Shown here: one piece after another, positions 1-11,249 of the stretch
Position numbering within the stretch: position 1 is the first letter of the stretch
Layout: the number at the start of each line of letters is the position of its first letter
NCBI GenBank assembly: GCA_000499405.2
Contig: HG738143.1
Span: 124,001-188,000, forward strand
Direction of reading: 5' to 3'
From: Onchocerca volvulus
Taxonomy: Eukaryota > Nematoda > Chromadorea > Rhabditida > Onchocercidae
Length of the DNA stretch: 64,000 nt
Position numbers and translations under genes: made by a program
Notes under the pieces: model-generated
What the model was told of the DNA's origin: nothing
Databases searched by the model: none
The model's input: only the letters and a program-made list of their open reading frames with translations

Positions 1-20
1 ATATGAGACTTCATTTATAG

Positions 21-802
21 TGTTCGAAATAATCGTGAGGAAGATCGAAAAACAGAGAGATCAAAATCGCCGCCTCTTTCCGGATCTTTATTACGTTCAT
101 CGGATGAAATTAATCCAAATGATGAAGAACGAGATATTGTCATGAATGACCTCAAGTAAGTTTCAAATTCATGAAATCTTTGCACTGAAATAGCTTTTCT
201 TTTTTTTTGCTTCACATTTACAATTTCACACCAAAGCGTGTAAAAATCTAGTATCTTGTCCTTATATTCTCCATTAATTCATTTTATTTGCTGATTAAGC
301 TGTTTATGATTTATATAAAGCATAGATTATTGTAAGGATCGGTCGAGAAAATTTTAGGCCCGCTGTTTCACTATTCTTTTTTATGATGGACTTTACGTTT
401 GAAAAATATGAATAAGAATAATTCTACATAATTTTCACAAATTATAGTATCTCAAATCAAAAGATTGCTGAAGAATTTAAAGAACCAATCATTGATGAAT
501 TGGAGATAAGAAGTGAGGACCGAACTAGTGATATTGAAATCGATGAAAAGCAAGTTCAAAAAACTATTCAAAAGAATGGAAGCATTGACTATCTCGAGGA
601 TCATATTGGAGTGGAAATTGATGGGTACAATGGTTCAGCAATTGAAGAGGAAGAGGAAGATAAAGCAGTCACGGATATTGAAGTAATTGATGAGTTTACT
701 GAACAAAATGGTATTATTTTTAATGATACCATTATTGAGAATGATTGTCTGAATGATAGTATTAATGTGCAGGAATTATTAATAAGTGATGCAACCAGTT
801 GA
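21..802 (+). CDS. 3' end of an unrecognised acidic protein (partial, two exons)
   Basis: Partial gene running in from the left edge. Seen: exon A 21-155, preceded by a TTTATAG acceptor and closed by a GTAAGT donor, joins exon B 448-802, preceded by ATTATAG and ending in TGA at 800-802. The join keeps phase (two bases plus one). An in-frame stop at 4-6 in the upstream sequence supports an intron ending at 20. The visible 162 residues are strongly acidic and polar; exon B carries a run of five Glu and several Asp/Glu/Asn clusters, and no cysteine pattern, membrane segment or catalytic motif is visible. Exon A holds an SKSPP stretch like a phosphorylation-prone linker. An AATAAA at 1027-1032, about 225 bases past the stop, is a possible poly(A) signal. 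I do not recognise the family; it reads like the disordered tail of a larger protein. Coding status is fairly secure from the phase match, function is unknown. Confidence 0.7.
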
Positions 803-2670
803 AGATGAATTATTCTCTAATTTGGTTTTGTATTTTCTTTGTGTTGAATTATATTTTAATTTTCTTTTGAGTAAGAAAAAAAGTAAGGCTTAAGGTTTAG
901 TGTGATAGACATAGGAAAGAAAAGAAAGAGAAAAATATAATTCACCAAATGATAACTGAAGCTTAAGTTCAGTATCAAAGGAGAGAAAATAATTAATAAC
1001 CGTCTGATGACTTAGAATTTGAATTCAATAAAATCGTTGTTATCATGGAATACGATATTTGAAAATTACTGAGAGTATCATTGATAGATTTCTAGTGAGA
1101 TACGTATTCCCGAATGTTATTGTAATTTTTGTATGCAAGCTTTCCTGAATATGCAGCAAATTTTTTCATAAAGAAATATTTTATTCTTAGATATCAGTCA
1201 CAGAGCAATTTATTGTGCAAGAAGATTTGATCCGTTTTTCTGTCGTGATGTAAAGTGAGTCCAATATATGAAATCGAATTATCAAGTGAAAGTATTATAA
1301 CCTTTCAATAGAATTAGCTTGTTATTTAGTCTGCAATCTCACAGCATTAAAATAAAAGAAAAAAATTAAAAATAAAAATAAAAGTTTATATTTTCTACGA
1401 AAAATCTTATTATAATAAAAAGATATAATTCAGAAACTTACAAAATCAATTTAATTTGAATTTATTGGATTGTAATGGAGTTATGCTTGAGAGTATACTT
1501 AATACAATTATTACGGGTGTTATTTTTCACTTTTTTTTTTTCCTTTTTGATAATTTTCTTCTGATTGCTCTGATTCATTTTCTTTGAATAATTGATTATA
1601 CATGATTGTAAACTCTATTGGTCTTTATCAGATAACTATGGATGATTTTTATCATCTCTTCGATTTCCTAGGGTATTAAAAATTTTGTTAAGCATTCGAG
1701 ATTTCATATATTCGTATATTTCTGAATTAACAAATCGTCATGAATGTTTTAAACCAAAAATTAATGATTTTTTTCATTTAAAATGTGGTAAAATTGATTA
1801 AAAAAATTGAAAAAAAAAGTGATAAAATTAAAAAATTGACGAATAATAGGAATTATTTTATATCGTTTCCTATTTTGTTTCTTATTTCTTGCTATACGAT
1901 TCATATGTCCTGAATTGTGTCATAATTAATTCCTATTGTTTAACTTCTTTATTATAGGAAGTAAAGATTTTTTTTCGTCAAAGAATAATTTAATCGAATT
2001 GAGAAAGACTCATAATGAAATTGAGAAAGATTTTCTTTTTTTTATCTCATTTTATATATATATATTTTATTAAATCTTTCATATAATTATTTTCTTGGCG
2101 TAAATTTTTTCATCTAATTCCATCAATTATTAATAAAATAAAATTTCCAGAATCTTCGTTCAAATTTTTTTTTTTTTAGTCCTTTGTCTCATATCCATTA
2201 TTTATGTAAATTTCAAACATGATGTCAAAAAAAAGAAAAAAACTCTCAAAATCAAAAAAACAGATTTCAATTTTCTTTCCGATTTTTCAGTAATTGATTT
2301 TTTTTTGTATGACATATTTTACATTTTAATGATTAGACGAGAAACAAGAGCTGGTTTATTTTTAGATTATTGTTAATTAATTTGTAAGATGGGAAATGAA
2401 TTCGTATTTTTTATGTACCAAAGGATGATGCTTTTTATTAGATATATTGCAATTTTTGTGAAATGTTAGTATTTCTAATTAAACGAGAGCTTAGTTTCTT
2501 AATTAATCATTTCAGTGATGATAAGGAGTCTCTTAATTAATCATTTTAGTGATGATAAAAAAGTAGGAAAATCTACAAAAGGTAAGAATTAGTACTTGAA
2601 GTTCATTTGTACGATATTATCGAATTAATATACTTTTCATGTGATTTCGATTATTTCATTCTTTTTTCAG
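803..2670. other. Intergenic region between the acidic-protein gene and ESCO
   Basis: About 1.9 kb of AT-rich DNA. It holds a likely poly(A) signal at 1027-1032, one exon-like island (1191-1254, listed separately), poly-T runs near 1530 and 2160, and a short tandem duplication near 2496-2560 in which an acceptor-like TTTCAG/TTTTAG followed by TGATGATAA occurs twice. The second copy is followed by a GTAAG donor near 2581. That mini-exon could be a 5' untranslated exon of ESCO, but its reading frames do not join the ESCO frame. Confidence 0.5.
1191..1254 (+). other. Candidate orphan coding exon (64 nt)
   Basis: Seen: a TTATTCTTAG acceptor ends at 1190 and a GTGAGT donor starts at 1255. Between them one frame reads 20 residues beginning ISHRAIYCARR and ending FFCRDV. 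Composition is clearly less AT-biased than the flanks. The exon enters needing one upstream base and leaves with two bases of a codon. It would join in phase to a weak donor inside the preceding gene (ATA A then GTGATG near 785) and, downstream, in phase to a minor acceptor ending at 2699 just before the ESCO ATG. A second frame is also open almost to the end, so this could be noncoding. It may be an alternative exon of either neighbour. Confidence 0.3.
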
Positions 2671-2700
2671 TTTTTGAATATTTTTGGCTTTAACGCTAGA
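2671..2700 (+). promoter_or_regulatory. Probable trans-splice acceptor and 5' UTR of ESCO
   Basis: A strong acceptor (CTTTTTTCAG, ending at 2670) lies 30 bases ahead of the ATG at 2701 with no convincing upstream coding exon in phase. In nematodes this arrangement is typical of spliced-leader addition just upstream of the start codon. That is inference; a cis-spliced 5' untranslated exon ending near 2580 is the alternative. The 30 bases are open in the ESCO frame, so an upstream coding exon cannot be fully excluded. Confidence 0.4.
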
Positions 2701-4823
2701 ATGCCATTTTTGCGACAAAAATTACTAACCGATTTCTATCGTTTGCCGGGAAAATGTAATGAATCTGATGCTCGATCACTGCCAGATATAAATTGTAAAT
2801 CGGATAATATTGCTAATTCAAATTTTGAAAATGGCGAATTTCGCGAACTTTTATCATCAACTGAAAATTGCGCCTTATCAGTATCACCAATCGTTGCTAG
2901 TACTTCGAAAGTTATTCGTACAAAACTTATCGTATCCGCAAATGATATGAAAAAGAAACGACGAATGTTAATGGATGATCCAAATCAAATGATTTTGGAT
3001 GCTGGACAAAAGCAATTCGGTTATCAGCAATGCAAACAGGTTTTCTTCTAAATTTAATAATTTATCGAGATGATGACATGAAAATTGAAGATTTATTTCA
3101 AGTTTTTTATTATAAAATTGACGTGAAGATTCATTTCAAGTTTTTTATTATAAAATTGAGAATTATGCTTAATTATGAAATTAATTATTTTTGACATTTC
3201 TAAAAAAAAATAAGTATTGAATTAACTAACGTCAATTTTTTTCGTGAACATATGTATATAAATCATGATGAAAATAATAAGAAATGCGATTCAGTCGTAG
3301 AATTGTCCGATTTCAGATAATTTTACGATAAATATTGTCAATTTTATGATTAAATATTATCATGCATTTTCAGTGTGGTATGATATATGATTGTGATTCG
3401 TTATCCGATCAAAAGCAACATCAGAAATTTCACAGTCGTTTCCTATCAACGAAATGGTTTCGTGTACAAACCGCACAGCTAGATATTTGGAAACAGTATA
3501 ATTTTTCTTTTCGTTCCAAGATTTTCTTATTATATTTAAATTTAAATTTGAAATCTTTACTTGAAATGTTGCAATTTCAATCTGATTTAATTTTCATATA
3601 GATAACTTTGTTTATTTACCATATCTAAATCCAAATTTGAAAGCTTTACTTGAAATGTTGCAATTTCAATCTGATTTAATTTTCATATAGATGATTTTAT
3701 GATTATTCCCTGTAAATGCATTATATTTAAGTCACATTTTAAATTATTACTGATGTGAATTAATGAATTTTACAAAAATTCTTTTTCTTTTCAGAGCTGC
3801 TTTTTGTATTGTTGAACAATTCGACGGGAATTACAGTCATATATTTTGCATTACGCAAACATCAAAATGTACTTTGAAAGCACGTGTTGATAAGGTTTAA
3901 TTTTTTCGTTATTTTCTTTTTTTTTCATTTGATATTTTAAAATGATAGGACTTTTTATTGGAATATACATTTAATCGCATTTCAGTACAGATTAGACTAT
4001 ACTTAAATGATAAAATTCATATAAATCCAGGCTAGTAAAAGCCTACTTTATCCTTATATTTCATTTCGAATATATTTCCGCTGTTAATTGTTTATCTCTT
4101 ATCATGATTTCATTGCAGATTATTTTAGAATGTATCAACAAAGAATTAGGTTATACACCAGATTTGGCACAAGTTTGGACATCAGATGGGAGAAGACAAG
4201 CTTGGATATATATTACAGCTTCAGAAACGTATTATTTTATTGGTGCTGTAGCATTAGTTGAAAAAGTGTCCAAAGAACAACTATACTATGCAAAGGTATA
4301 TTATTTTTGCATTTTCAATTAATTTTAATTTGATTTAAGTTTTTGCCCGTAACAATAGAACTTGAATGATGTTTAACTTGTCTTCATTATCTAAAAATGT
4401 TATAATTTCTTTTCCTTTTGAAAAAAAAAAAGAAAGAAAAAGTTGTAAGTGAAGTTGATATTTAATTTGATGTAATTTAAATTGGCGCTTAATTTGATTT
4501 ATGATAATTAATCATGGTATAAATGTTAATTTTTGCTTAATTTCAAGGAAAACTCTGGAAATAATCATGAAATCTCAAAAAGCAACGATGTATATATGGG
4601 TGTTAATCGAATTTGGGTACATCAAACATTACGTCGCAAAGGTATTGCGGCACTTTTGCTAGATCATGCACGATCGCATTTTATCAGTTCCAATTTTGTG
4701 CAACGTGAAATGATTGCATTTAGTAGTTTAACTGATAGTGGTTTAGCATTTGCTAAAAATTATATTCCCGGAGGAAAAGTACTTCTTTATAATTTGAATC
4801 CTGAGAGACTTATCAGTAATTAA
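2701..4823 (+). CDS. eco-1: ESCO/Eco1-type cohesin N-acetyltransferase (five exons)
   Basis: Acetylates Smc3 so that cohesin holds sister chromatids together after replication; nuclear (family knowledge). Exons 2701-3039, 3374-3495, 3795-3894, 4119-4295 and 4548-4823 all join in phase to give 337 residues ending in TAA. Residues 1-100 are a short nonconserved head. A CCHH zinc finger follows: C111-x2-C114-x14-H129-x3-H133, with QCKQ and CGMIYD straddling intron 1 as in ESCO proteins. The C-terminal GNAT domain shows INKELGYTPD (about 193-202), NRIWVH (266-271), the acetyl-CoA loop RRKGIA (275-280), and IAFSS with VLLYNL near the end. This matches the family's RIWV / RRKKIA / EIAFSDPTPDG / FLVYNF series. 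The start at 2701 is the first ATG after a strong acceptor. Intron 4 ends in the less usual TTTCAAG. It is a short ESCO, lacking the long N-terminal regions of vertebrate forms. AATAAA at 4992-4997 may be the poly(A) signal. Family identity is secure; the symbol is by analogy with C. elegans. Confidence 0.93.
3086..3160. repeat. Tandem duplication, about 37 bp x2, in ESCO intron 1
   Basis: The string TTTCAAGTTTTTTATTATAA recurs, flanked each time by GAAGATT(T/C)AT and AAATTGA, making two nearly identical adjacent units. It lies wholly within intron 1 of the ESCO gene and shows no coding signal. Confidence 0.85.
3541..3705. repeat. Direct duplication, about 90 bp apart, in ESCO intron 2
   Basis: A block of about 60 bases (AAATTTGAAA(T/G)CTTTACTTG onward, through GTTGCAATTTCAATCTG to TTTTCATATAGAT) occurs at about 3543-3603 and again at about 3633-3693 with almost no differences. 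Both copies lie in intron 2 of ESCO. Near-identity suggests a recent duplication. Confidence 0.9.
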
Positions 4824-6592
4824 TCCAAAATTTTTTGTTACAATTAATCAACTCTTAATTTTCCACTAAAATTATTTTATAAAGAATATTAGATTGATAT
4901 TGATATGCTTGTTGGATTTTGAATATTTTTTTTTGCCATTTAATTGAATTAATAGTTGTAGCGGAATTGAATCAATTCGTTCAATAATTTTAATAAAAAT
5001 TGATTTTATCCATTGCTATTTCTGGATATTCACAATACAAGAAATTTAGTGGAATAATATCCCAAAAATATCTTTTTTTTTTTTTTTTTTGTTCTATTTT
5101 AGCATCTAATAGCAAAGGTAAAATAATCTATCAAACGTGTTTAATACTGATATTGCACTAAATAGTTTTTTCTTGTTTTTTTTTTTTGTTTTTTTTTATT
5201 TTTTTTTTGTCAAAAAAATGTAAATAAATTGATAGAAAATATTTATTAGCAACACATTTGTTAAAATAACATGAACCAATGTAATTAAAATATAGATTTC
5301 AGAATTATGGCTTATACTTTTTTCAAAAATAACCTACGATTTTCTTCGTTTACAATAAATCAATTTTAAAAATAAGAATAGAAAGAAGTAAGAAGAATTT
5401 TGCGACAATTTAACAATATAACTTTCTATTAATAATGAAAAAAGAAGAATTGCATAATATTTAACAATATGTTTGGAATTAATAACGAAAAAGAAATAAT
5501 TGCAAACAAACAAACATATTAATACTTTGATTTCCGAATTCAAATATTAATACTTTATATTAATATTTTTAATTTCCGATATTAATACTTTGAAAATATT
5601 AATACTTTGATTTCCGATTTTTTTTTTTTTTTTTTTTTTATTTTTTTTGTTACTTTTTTTCTCAAATAAAAGAAAAAACTACATAAAACTTATTCTGTTA
5701 TGTAAAATATTATAAGATTATAGCTATAGGGGAAAAAAAAAAACGAAGAAAAGATATATTATTGAATAAAAAGATGGAAAAAATTGGTAGTTATTTGACA
5801 AGATTTTAAAAAATTTTACTTTTTTTTTTGTAAAAAAAAAAAAAATTTACAAAAAAGAAAAAGAAATTTACTAAAAAAAATTTCACAAATTTTACTCTAA
5901 ATACTTTTGGATATAACTACCATTTAGAGATACTTTTATTTCTATTATTATTATTTTTAAAATTCTTGCCAGACTAATTTTATTGTTAGATACATTCATG
6001 ACTTATATGGTACTATGAAACAATTTATTTTAGAAACCAATAATTCAATAATTAAAATTGAAAATTGAATAATTTAATAATAAAACCTGAAATTTTATAA
6101 GATGATGATATTATCTAATTTATAAATGGAATACTTGATATTTTTTTGTAGCAAAAAATTTCAATTTTATAATGAAAACGTTGCTGATTTTTTTCTCTCA
6201 TTTAATTGTTTTTTTTTTCTTATTTTTTTTTTTTTTTTGTTTTTCTTTTGGATAATTTGAATTATTAAATAATATATTATTGGAAAGAAAAAAAAAAAGT
6301 AAAAAGTAAAAAGGAAATAACGTATAAAATAAAATATGAAATAATACAAATATAATTAATCATTTAAAAATACTATATTACTATTTGTTTAAAATACTAT
6401 TTTTAATTTCTTATCTTTTCTAGTAATGATAATAGAAAGATTTAATAATGATAAAAGATTTTTTTTATCACTGATTATCATAAAATTTTATCATTATCAT
6501 TGATTTAATATCTATTCATGATACATTTAATTTTTAGCAATAACAATATTATTTCAAAATTTTACTTAAAAAAAAAAAAAAAAATTTAAATT
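4824..6592. other. Convergent intergenic region between ESCO and the Ly6 gene
   Basis: About 1.8 kb holding the 3' flanks of two convergent genes. A candidate ESCO poly(A) signal lies at 4992-4997. Long poly-T/A runs sit at 5071-5090, 5160-5210, 5619-5650, 5821-5880 and 6205-6240. A decayed repeat of about 60 bp (units with GAAGAATT and TTTAACAATAT) occupies about 5370-5530, and a short tandem repeat (TATTAATACTTTGATTTCCGA-like) lies at about 5515-5620. No gene is seen; the open frames here are low-complexity Phe/Lys stretches. Confidence 0.6.
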
Positions 6593-9500
6593 TCAAGAAT
6601 AGAAAATGGAAAATAATTTCAAACAAAGCATTATTATAATAAAATATCTAAAACTTCTCATAGTATTAGTTGATGCTAAATTTGATATGCTCAAATCTTT
6701 CTTAATTTCTTGAAGCATTTGATCCGGATTGATAACATGCGTTATCAATTTATCATCCGATTGATCTTTTTTAATTTCTTCCTCGCTAGCACCATAAAAA
6801 CGAGTATTTTGATCAAAAATATGTTTCGTTGTTGTATAATTAGTAGTTGGTAATTGATAATATTCATTATCATCTGATAATGATAATGATGATGATAACG
6901 TTGATCCAATTGGTTCTCGTAATGATAATTCTAATACATCTTTATCTTTATAATCAGAATTTTCCATTTCTATTGGAATCAAATCTAGAAAAAAAAGTGA
7001 TAGTGATAAAATAGTGATAGTGATAAATTTTGATAAAAAATTGAACTGAAAGAAAAAAATTCAAAAATTTATTGAATAAAAAAAAAAAGGATAGAATATA
7101 TATTGAATAAAATAATTGAATAATCAAAAAAAAAATATATAATCAATATTAAATTTTTATTTTTTTTCAGGTTAATGATTATAATAATTGTCAAATTGTT
7201 GGATAGGAATATTTGACAATTATTATCATAATTAACCTAAAAAAAAAGGGAAAAATTTAATTTTTTTTCTTTTTTTGATCGTTTTTAATTATTTTATAAT
7301 AAATATCCTATCCTTTTTTAATTCATAATTATTACTTTATTAATAAAAGAAAAAAAAATTCATTTTTATTAGAATTCTTTTTTTTTTTTTGAAATTTCTC
7401 CTGAATTATCCAAAAAATTTATATTATTATTTTAGGTTATAATAAATTATTTTGCTAATAAAAAAAGGAGAGGAAAAAAAAAACGAAAAAATCATGAATT
7501 TAAAATTGGAAAATTAATTTAGCTTATCCTGAAAATAAATAAAACTACAAAAAAAGAAAAGTTTTTTTTTTTCAATTTCATCTTGGCCGATTTTAAATTT
7601 ATATTGGTTGAAAAAAAATCGTAATAATGATAATTTGAAGATATTTTCGTAAAAAAAAAATATGCATAATAATTATGAAATATATGAAAATTATACATAA
7701 ATTATTATAAATGAAAAAAAAATCTATTTAATTTCAATTATTTCGATTATTTAAAAGAACAAAATTGAAAATTTGAATTCAAATATTCTAAAATTCATTT
7801 AAATAAAGAAAAAAGAAATTTAATCTTATCATCACTGTTTTTTTTTTGATAATTATTATTTATTGTAATTAAATTAAATAAATTATGAAATAGATAATAA
7901 CAAATAATCTTAAATTAATTAGTTAAAATTAATTTATTAATTTTGTTTATTTCGTTTCAATCAATTTAATACTCATTTGTTGTATGTACTTGATTGATTT
8001 ACTTATTTACCTGTATATTTAGTAATTAATTAGTAATTAATTAATTGCCAACCTTGTGATAATGACTCATCAGCAAATACATTTTTATGATTGTCCAAAT
8101 TCAATAAATCAAACTTGAAATCAGGTTCATTTTCATTCGTATAATCGTAATCAATCAATGGATTATAGTTGATCATTGATGCATTTATAAGCGGTAAATT
8201 ACCTTAAATTTTGTTTTTTTCAATGAAATATTTCAAAAATTTCGTTAAAAATTTTTGCTAAATAATTTAATTATATCTAAAATGCTGTAAGTAATTATTA
8301 AATTATCAATCAATTAATTAATTAATTAATTAATTAATTAACCTTGTAATGGAATACGTCGATCACGTAATTTATTGCAAAAATTTTCCGAACATATACA
8401 ATGTTTTCCTTTGCCATCTTCTTCCATCCAACATTTTGCATCATTAATTTTATTTTGTTTATAATAATGATTTGGAAGATTTAATAAGCAAAATGCTGTT
8501 GTTAACAACATATCTTCACCTTCATCTAAAAGCAAGAAATAATTTTATAGTTTATAGGAATTATTAAAAATTTTGAATGGAAAGAGAAAAATTGGAAGAA
8601 TTTTTATTTTTTTCAAATAGAAATTTTTTTTTTCTTAGTAAAAATTTTATTTTATTTTTTTTATTTATGATATTTAAATATTACACAGTAGGAATTTTTT
8701 GATGATATTTAATTGTTAAACATAAAAAAGAGTTATGAAGTAATTAATTAATTAATTAAATTATATAGTTACAAGAATTTTCAATGGAATATATCATATT
8801 ATTATTTCATCTTTTATTTTTTGCCAAATACTATTTAAATAATAAATTAATTAAATAAGTTAAAATGAAATTAGTCATTTCAATATAAACAATTGGGAGA
8901 TTTTAATAATCAAAATTTTGCATAATAAGTATTTTTTTATTCTTCAAATTTGATTACTCAAATAATTAATATGTAAAATGAAATTAGTTTATTTGAATGT
9001 AGTAAACAAATTAGAAAAATATGGAAAATAAAAATTTATTTAAACAAAGAAGTAAACAAATAAATGTTTTGAATGTAAACAAAATTGAAATAATTTTGAT
9101 AAACAAAACTTTTATAATAAGCACCTCTTTAGTCTTCAAAATTTTTATTTATTATTTAAATAATCAATAAATAAAATGAAATTAGTTATTTTGAATGTAA
9201 ATAAACGAGGATAATTTAGCAAACAAAAAATTTATAAATAATAAGCATCTTTTAAATTTCAATTTGATTAATTAAATAAATAAGTAATTTGAATGTAAAT
9301 AACTTCGAATAATTTAATAATCAAAACTTATATAATGAAGTATTTCTTATTTTTCAATTTGATTATTTCAAATAATTAATAAGTAAAAACGAAATTAATT
9401 GTTTGATTTTATAAACAAACTTAAAGATAATTTGTCAATTAAAAAAAATTTCTATTATAAGCATGTTTAATTCTTCAATTTGTAAACAAACAAACAAGTA

Positions 9501-9730
9501 AACAAATAAATAAACAAACAGGTAAACAAATAAATAAACAAAAAGTAAACAAATAAATAATTTGATTGTAAACAAAAAAAAAAAAACTTACATAATAAAC
9601 ATGCTTCACCGGTACAGTTCTTTGATTTTACGCATTTTTCATTTGATGGTCCGGTATCATAACAATCATAGCAGAATAACGATTGCGAATAACGATTCAA
9701 GAATAAAATAATGATTCCAAGTTGTTTCAT
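6593..9730 (-). CDS. Secreted Ly6/three-finger-domain protein with GPI-anchor-like tail (four exons)
   Basis: Exons on the minus strand: 9592-9730, 8343-8525, 8053-8202 and 6593-6984. All junctions are phase 1 with GT-AG ends, giving 287 residues and a TGA stop. Residues 1-18 are a short signal peptide (MKQLGIIILFL...). The mature chain starts at a CYDCYD motif and carries ten cysteines in a Ly6/uPAR order: CxxC, then single Cys in EKC, KNC and EAC in exon 1, then FC, AKC, HCIC and a final FCNK in exon 2. The last is the 'CN' signature that closes three-finger domains. Exons 3 and 4 add a long Asn/Asp/Ser-rich stalk, and the last 20 residues are hydrophobic (FRYFIIIMLCLKLF), as expected for a GPI-attachment signal. 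Such proteins sit on the outer cell surface and often modulate receptors (family knowledge). Intron 1 is expanded by repeats and intron 3 holds a striking hairpin. The exact subfamily (for example HOT/ODR-2-like) is not resolved. Confidence 0.85.
7169..7238. ncRNA. miRNA-precursor-like hairpin in Ly6 intron 3
   Basis: Seen: the left arm AGGTTAATGATTATAATAAT... (7169-7196) is the reverse complement of the right arm (7211-7238) at 26 of 28 positions, around a loop of 14 nt (7197-7210). The similarity weakly extends outward through T-rich/A-rich flanks to roughly 7153-7255. Size, stem and loop are right for a nematode pre-miRNA on either strand. A small foldback (MITE-like) element would look the same. 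No flanking target-site duplication is obvious. Confidence 0.4.
8850..9585. repeat. Decayed tandem repeat filling Ly6 intron 1, about 110 bp units
   Basis: Units share AAAATGAAATTAGT, then TTGAATGTAAAC, GATAATTT, CAAAACTT and a TATAATAAGCA(T/C) segment, starting near 8863, 8976, 9173 and 9380. The TATAATAAGCAT segment resembles the 3' end of exon 1 at 9590-9610 (ACTTACATAATAAACATGC), so the array may have grown from the exon-intron boundary. The last part, 9480-9560, degenerates to an (AAACAAAT)-like simple repeat. Confidence 0.6.
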
Positions 9731-11249
9731 TTTTTCTTCCTCCTTTTTTAAATTTTAAATTTTAAAATTCCAACTTTTTTTTTCTTCCTCCTTGTTTTTT
9801 GATCTTTTTATTTATTCTAGAAATTTTCCACCTTTTTTTTTTTTTTTTCAAAGCAAATATTCCGGGAATTAAAATTGACAATTTCTGGAATTAAAAAAAA
9901 AAAAAAATGATTAACGGAATATAATAAAAATCGGAATTAAATAATAAAAAAACAGTCATTTTTTTTAAAACAAACAAATTTTTTTTTTTTTTAAATAAAA
10001 AAAAAACGCATTTTGTTTTGTGAATGATAAAAATTGAAATATCATTATTTGCATATAAAATTAGAATTATGAAAAAATTGTAATATTATTAATTTTTTAT
10101 AAAATTTTCAAAAATAAAATTGCGGTCTTTCAAAAGCAATTCCAATCAATTCTTTTCATTTCCTACTTTATTATTTCATATTTGCATTATTTTAATAAAA
10201 ATTAAAATAATATTAGTTGCCTGAACAATTAAAAAATTTGAGAAATCGAAATATTACATTTTTCATGAGGAATTTTTTTTTCCGAAAAAAAATATGAAAT
10301 ATAAAAAAAAAAAGGATAAAAAAATGATTAATAAGATAAGTGATTAAATAAGTACTTAAATAATGATTAATTAATTAAGTATGAGAAATGCACGATTTTT
10401 CTTTTTTCATATTTTCATCTTGAAATGTCTCTTTTTTTTTTTTTTTTCAAACTATCGACAAATAATCGATAATCTAAAATGGTTGAATCAATAATTTAAT
10501 TGTAGTTAAATTATTGGAATTTGTAAAAGAAAAAAAACTGAAATGTTTGAAAATAAAATACTAATTAAAGCTTAAAAAATATCATAATTCGTAAAATTTT
10601 AAATTCATAAAAAATAAATTTTTTTTTTTTAAATTAACAAAAAATAAAAAAAAAAACAAACAAAAAATGAGTAAATAAAAATTAATTAAAGAAAATAGAA
10701 TAATTATAAAAGCTAAAAATATCCAAATTTATATGAGTTAAATTAATGAAAAATTGAAAATTTTTAAAAATTAACAAAAAATAAAAAAAAAAAACAAAAA
10801 ATGAATAAACGAAAAATTAATTTAAAAAAAAAAAGAAAAAAACGAATAATTATAAAAATATAATGAATTTAAAAAATAATTATAAAAATTATTAGAATTG
10901 TATAAATATAAATTAAAATAGAAAGGAAAAAAAAGAGAAATAGTAATTAATGTTTATCAATTCAAATGAAGAAATAGCAATTAAAAGTTTATCAATTAAT
11001 TAAATAAACAAAAATTGGAAATGAAAATAAACATTTTTCCCCCAAAATTGATTAAACAAATGTAGAAATTTGAGATTAGCACTTATTAACAAAATAAACA
11101 AATTTTTGAAACATTTTGGAAGTTTCATTTTTCATCAAAAACAGATCAAATTTCAATTTACTTTTTTTTCAAATCAAATAGATTTTGTCATGAAAGCAAA
11201 AAATATTTTTTCAAATCGATCAAAATAATTTAAAAATAATAAAGAAAAA

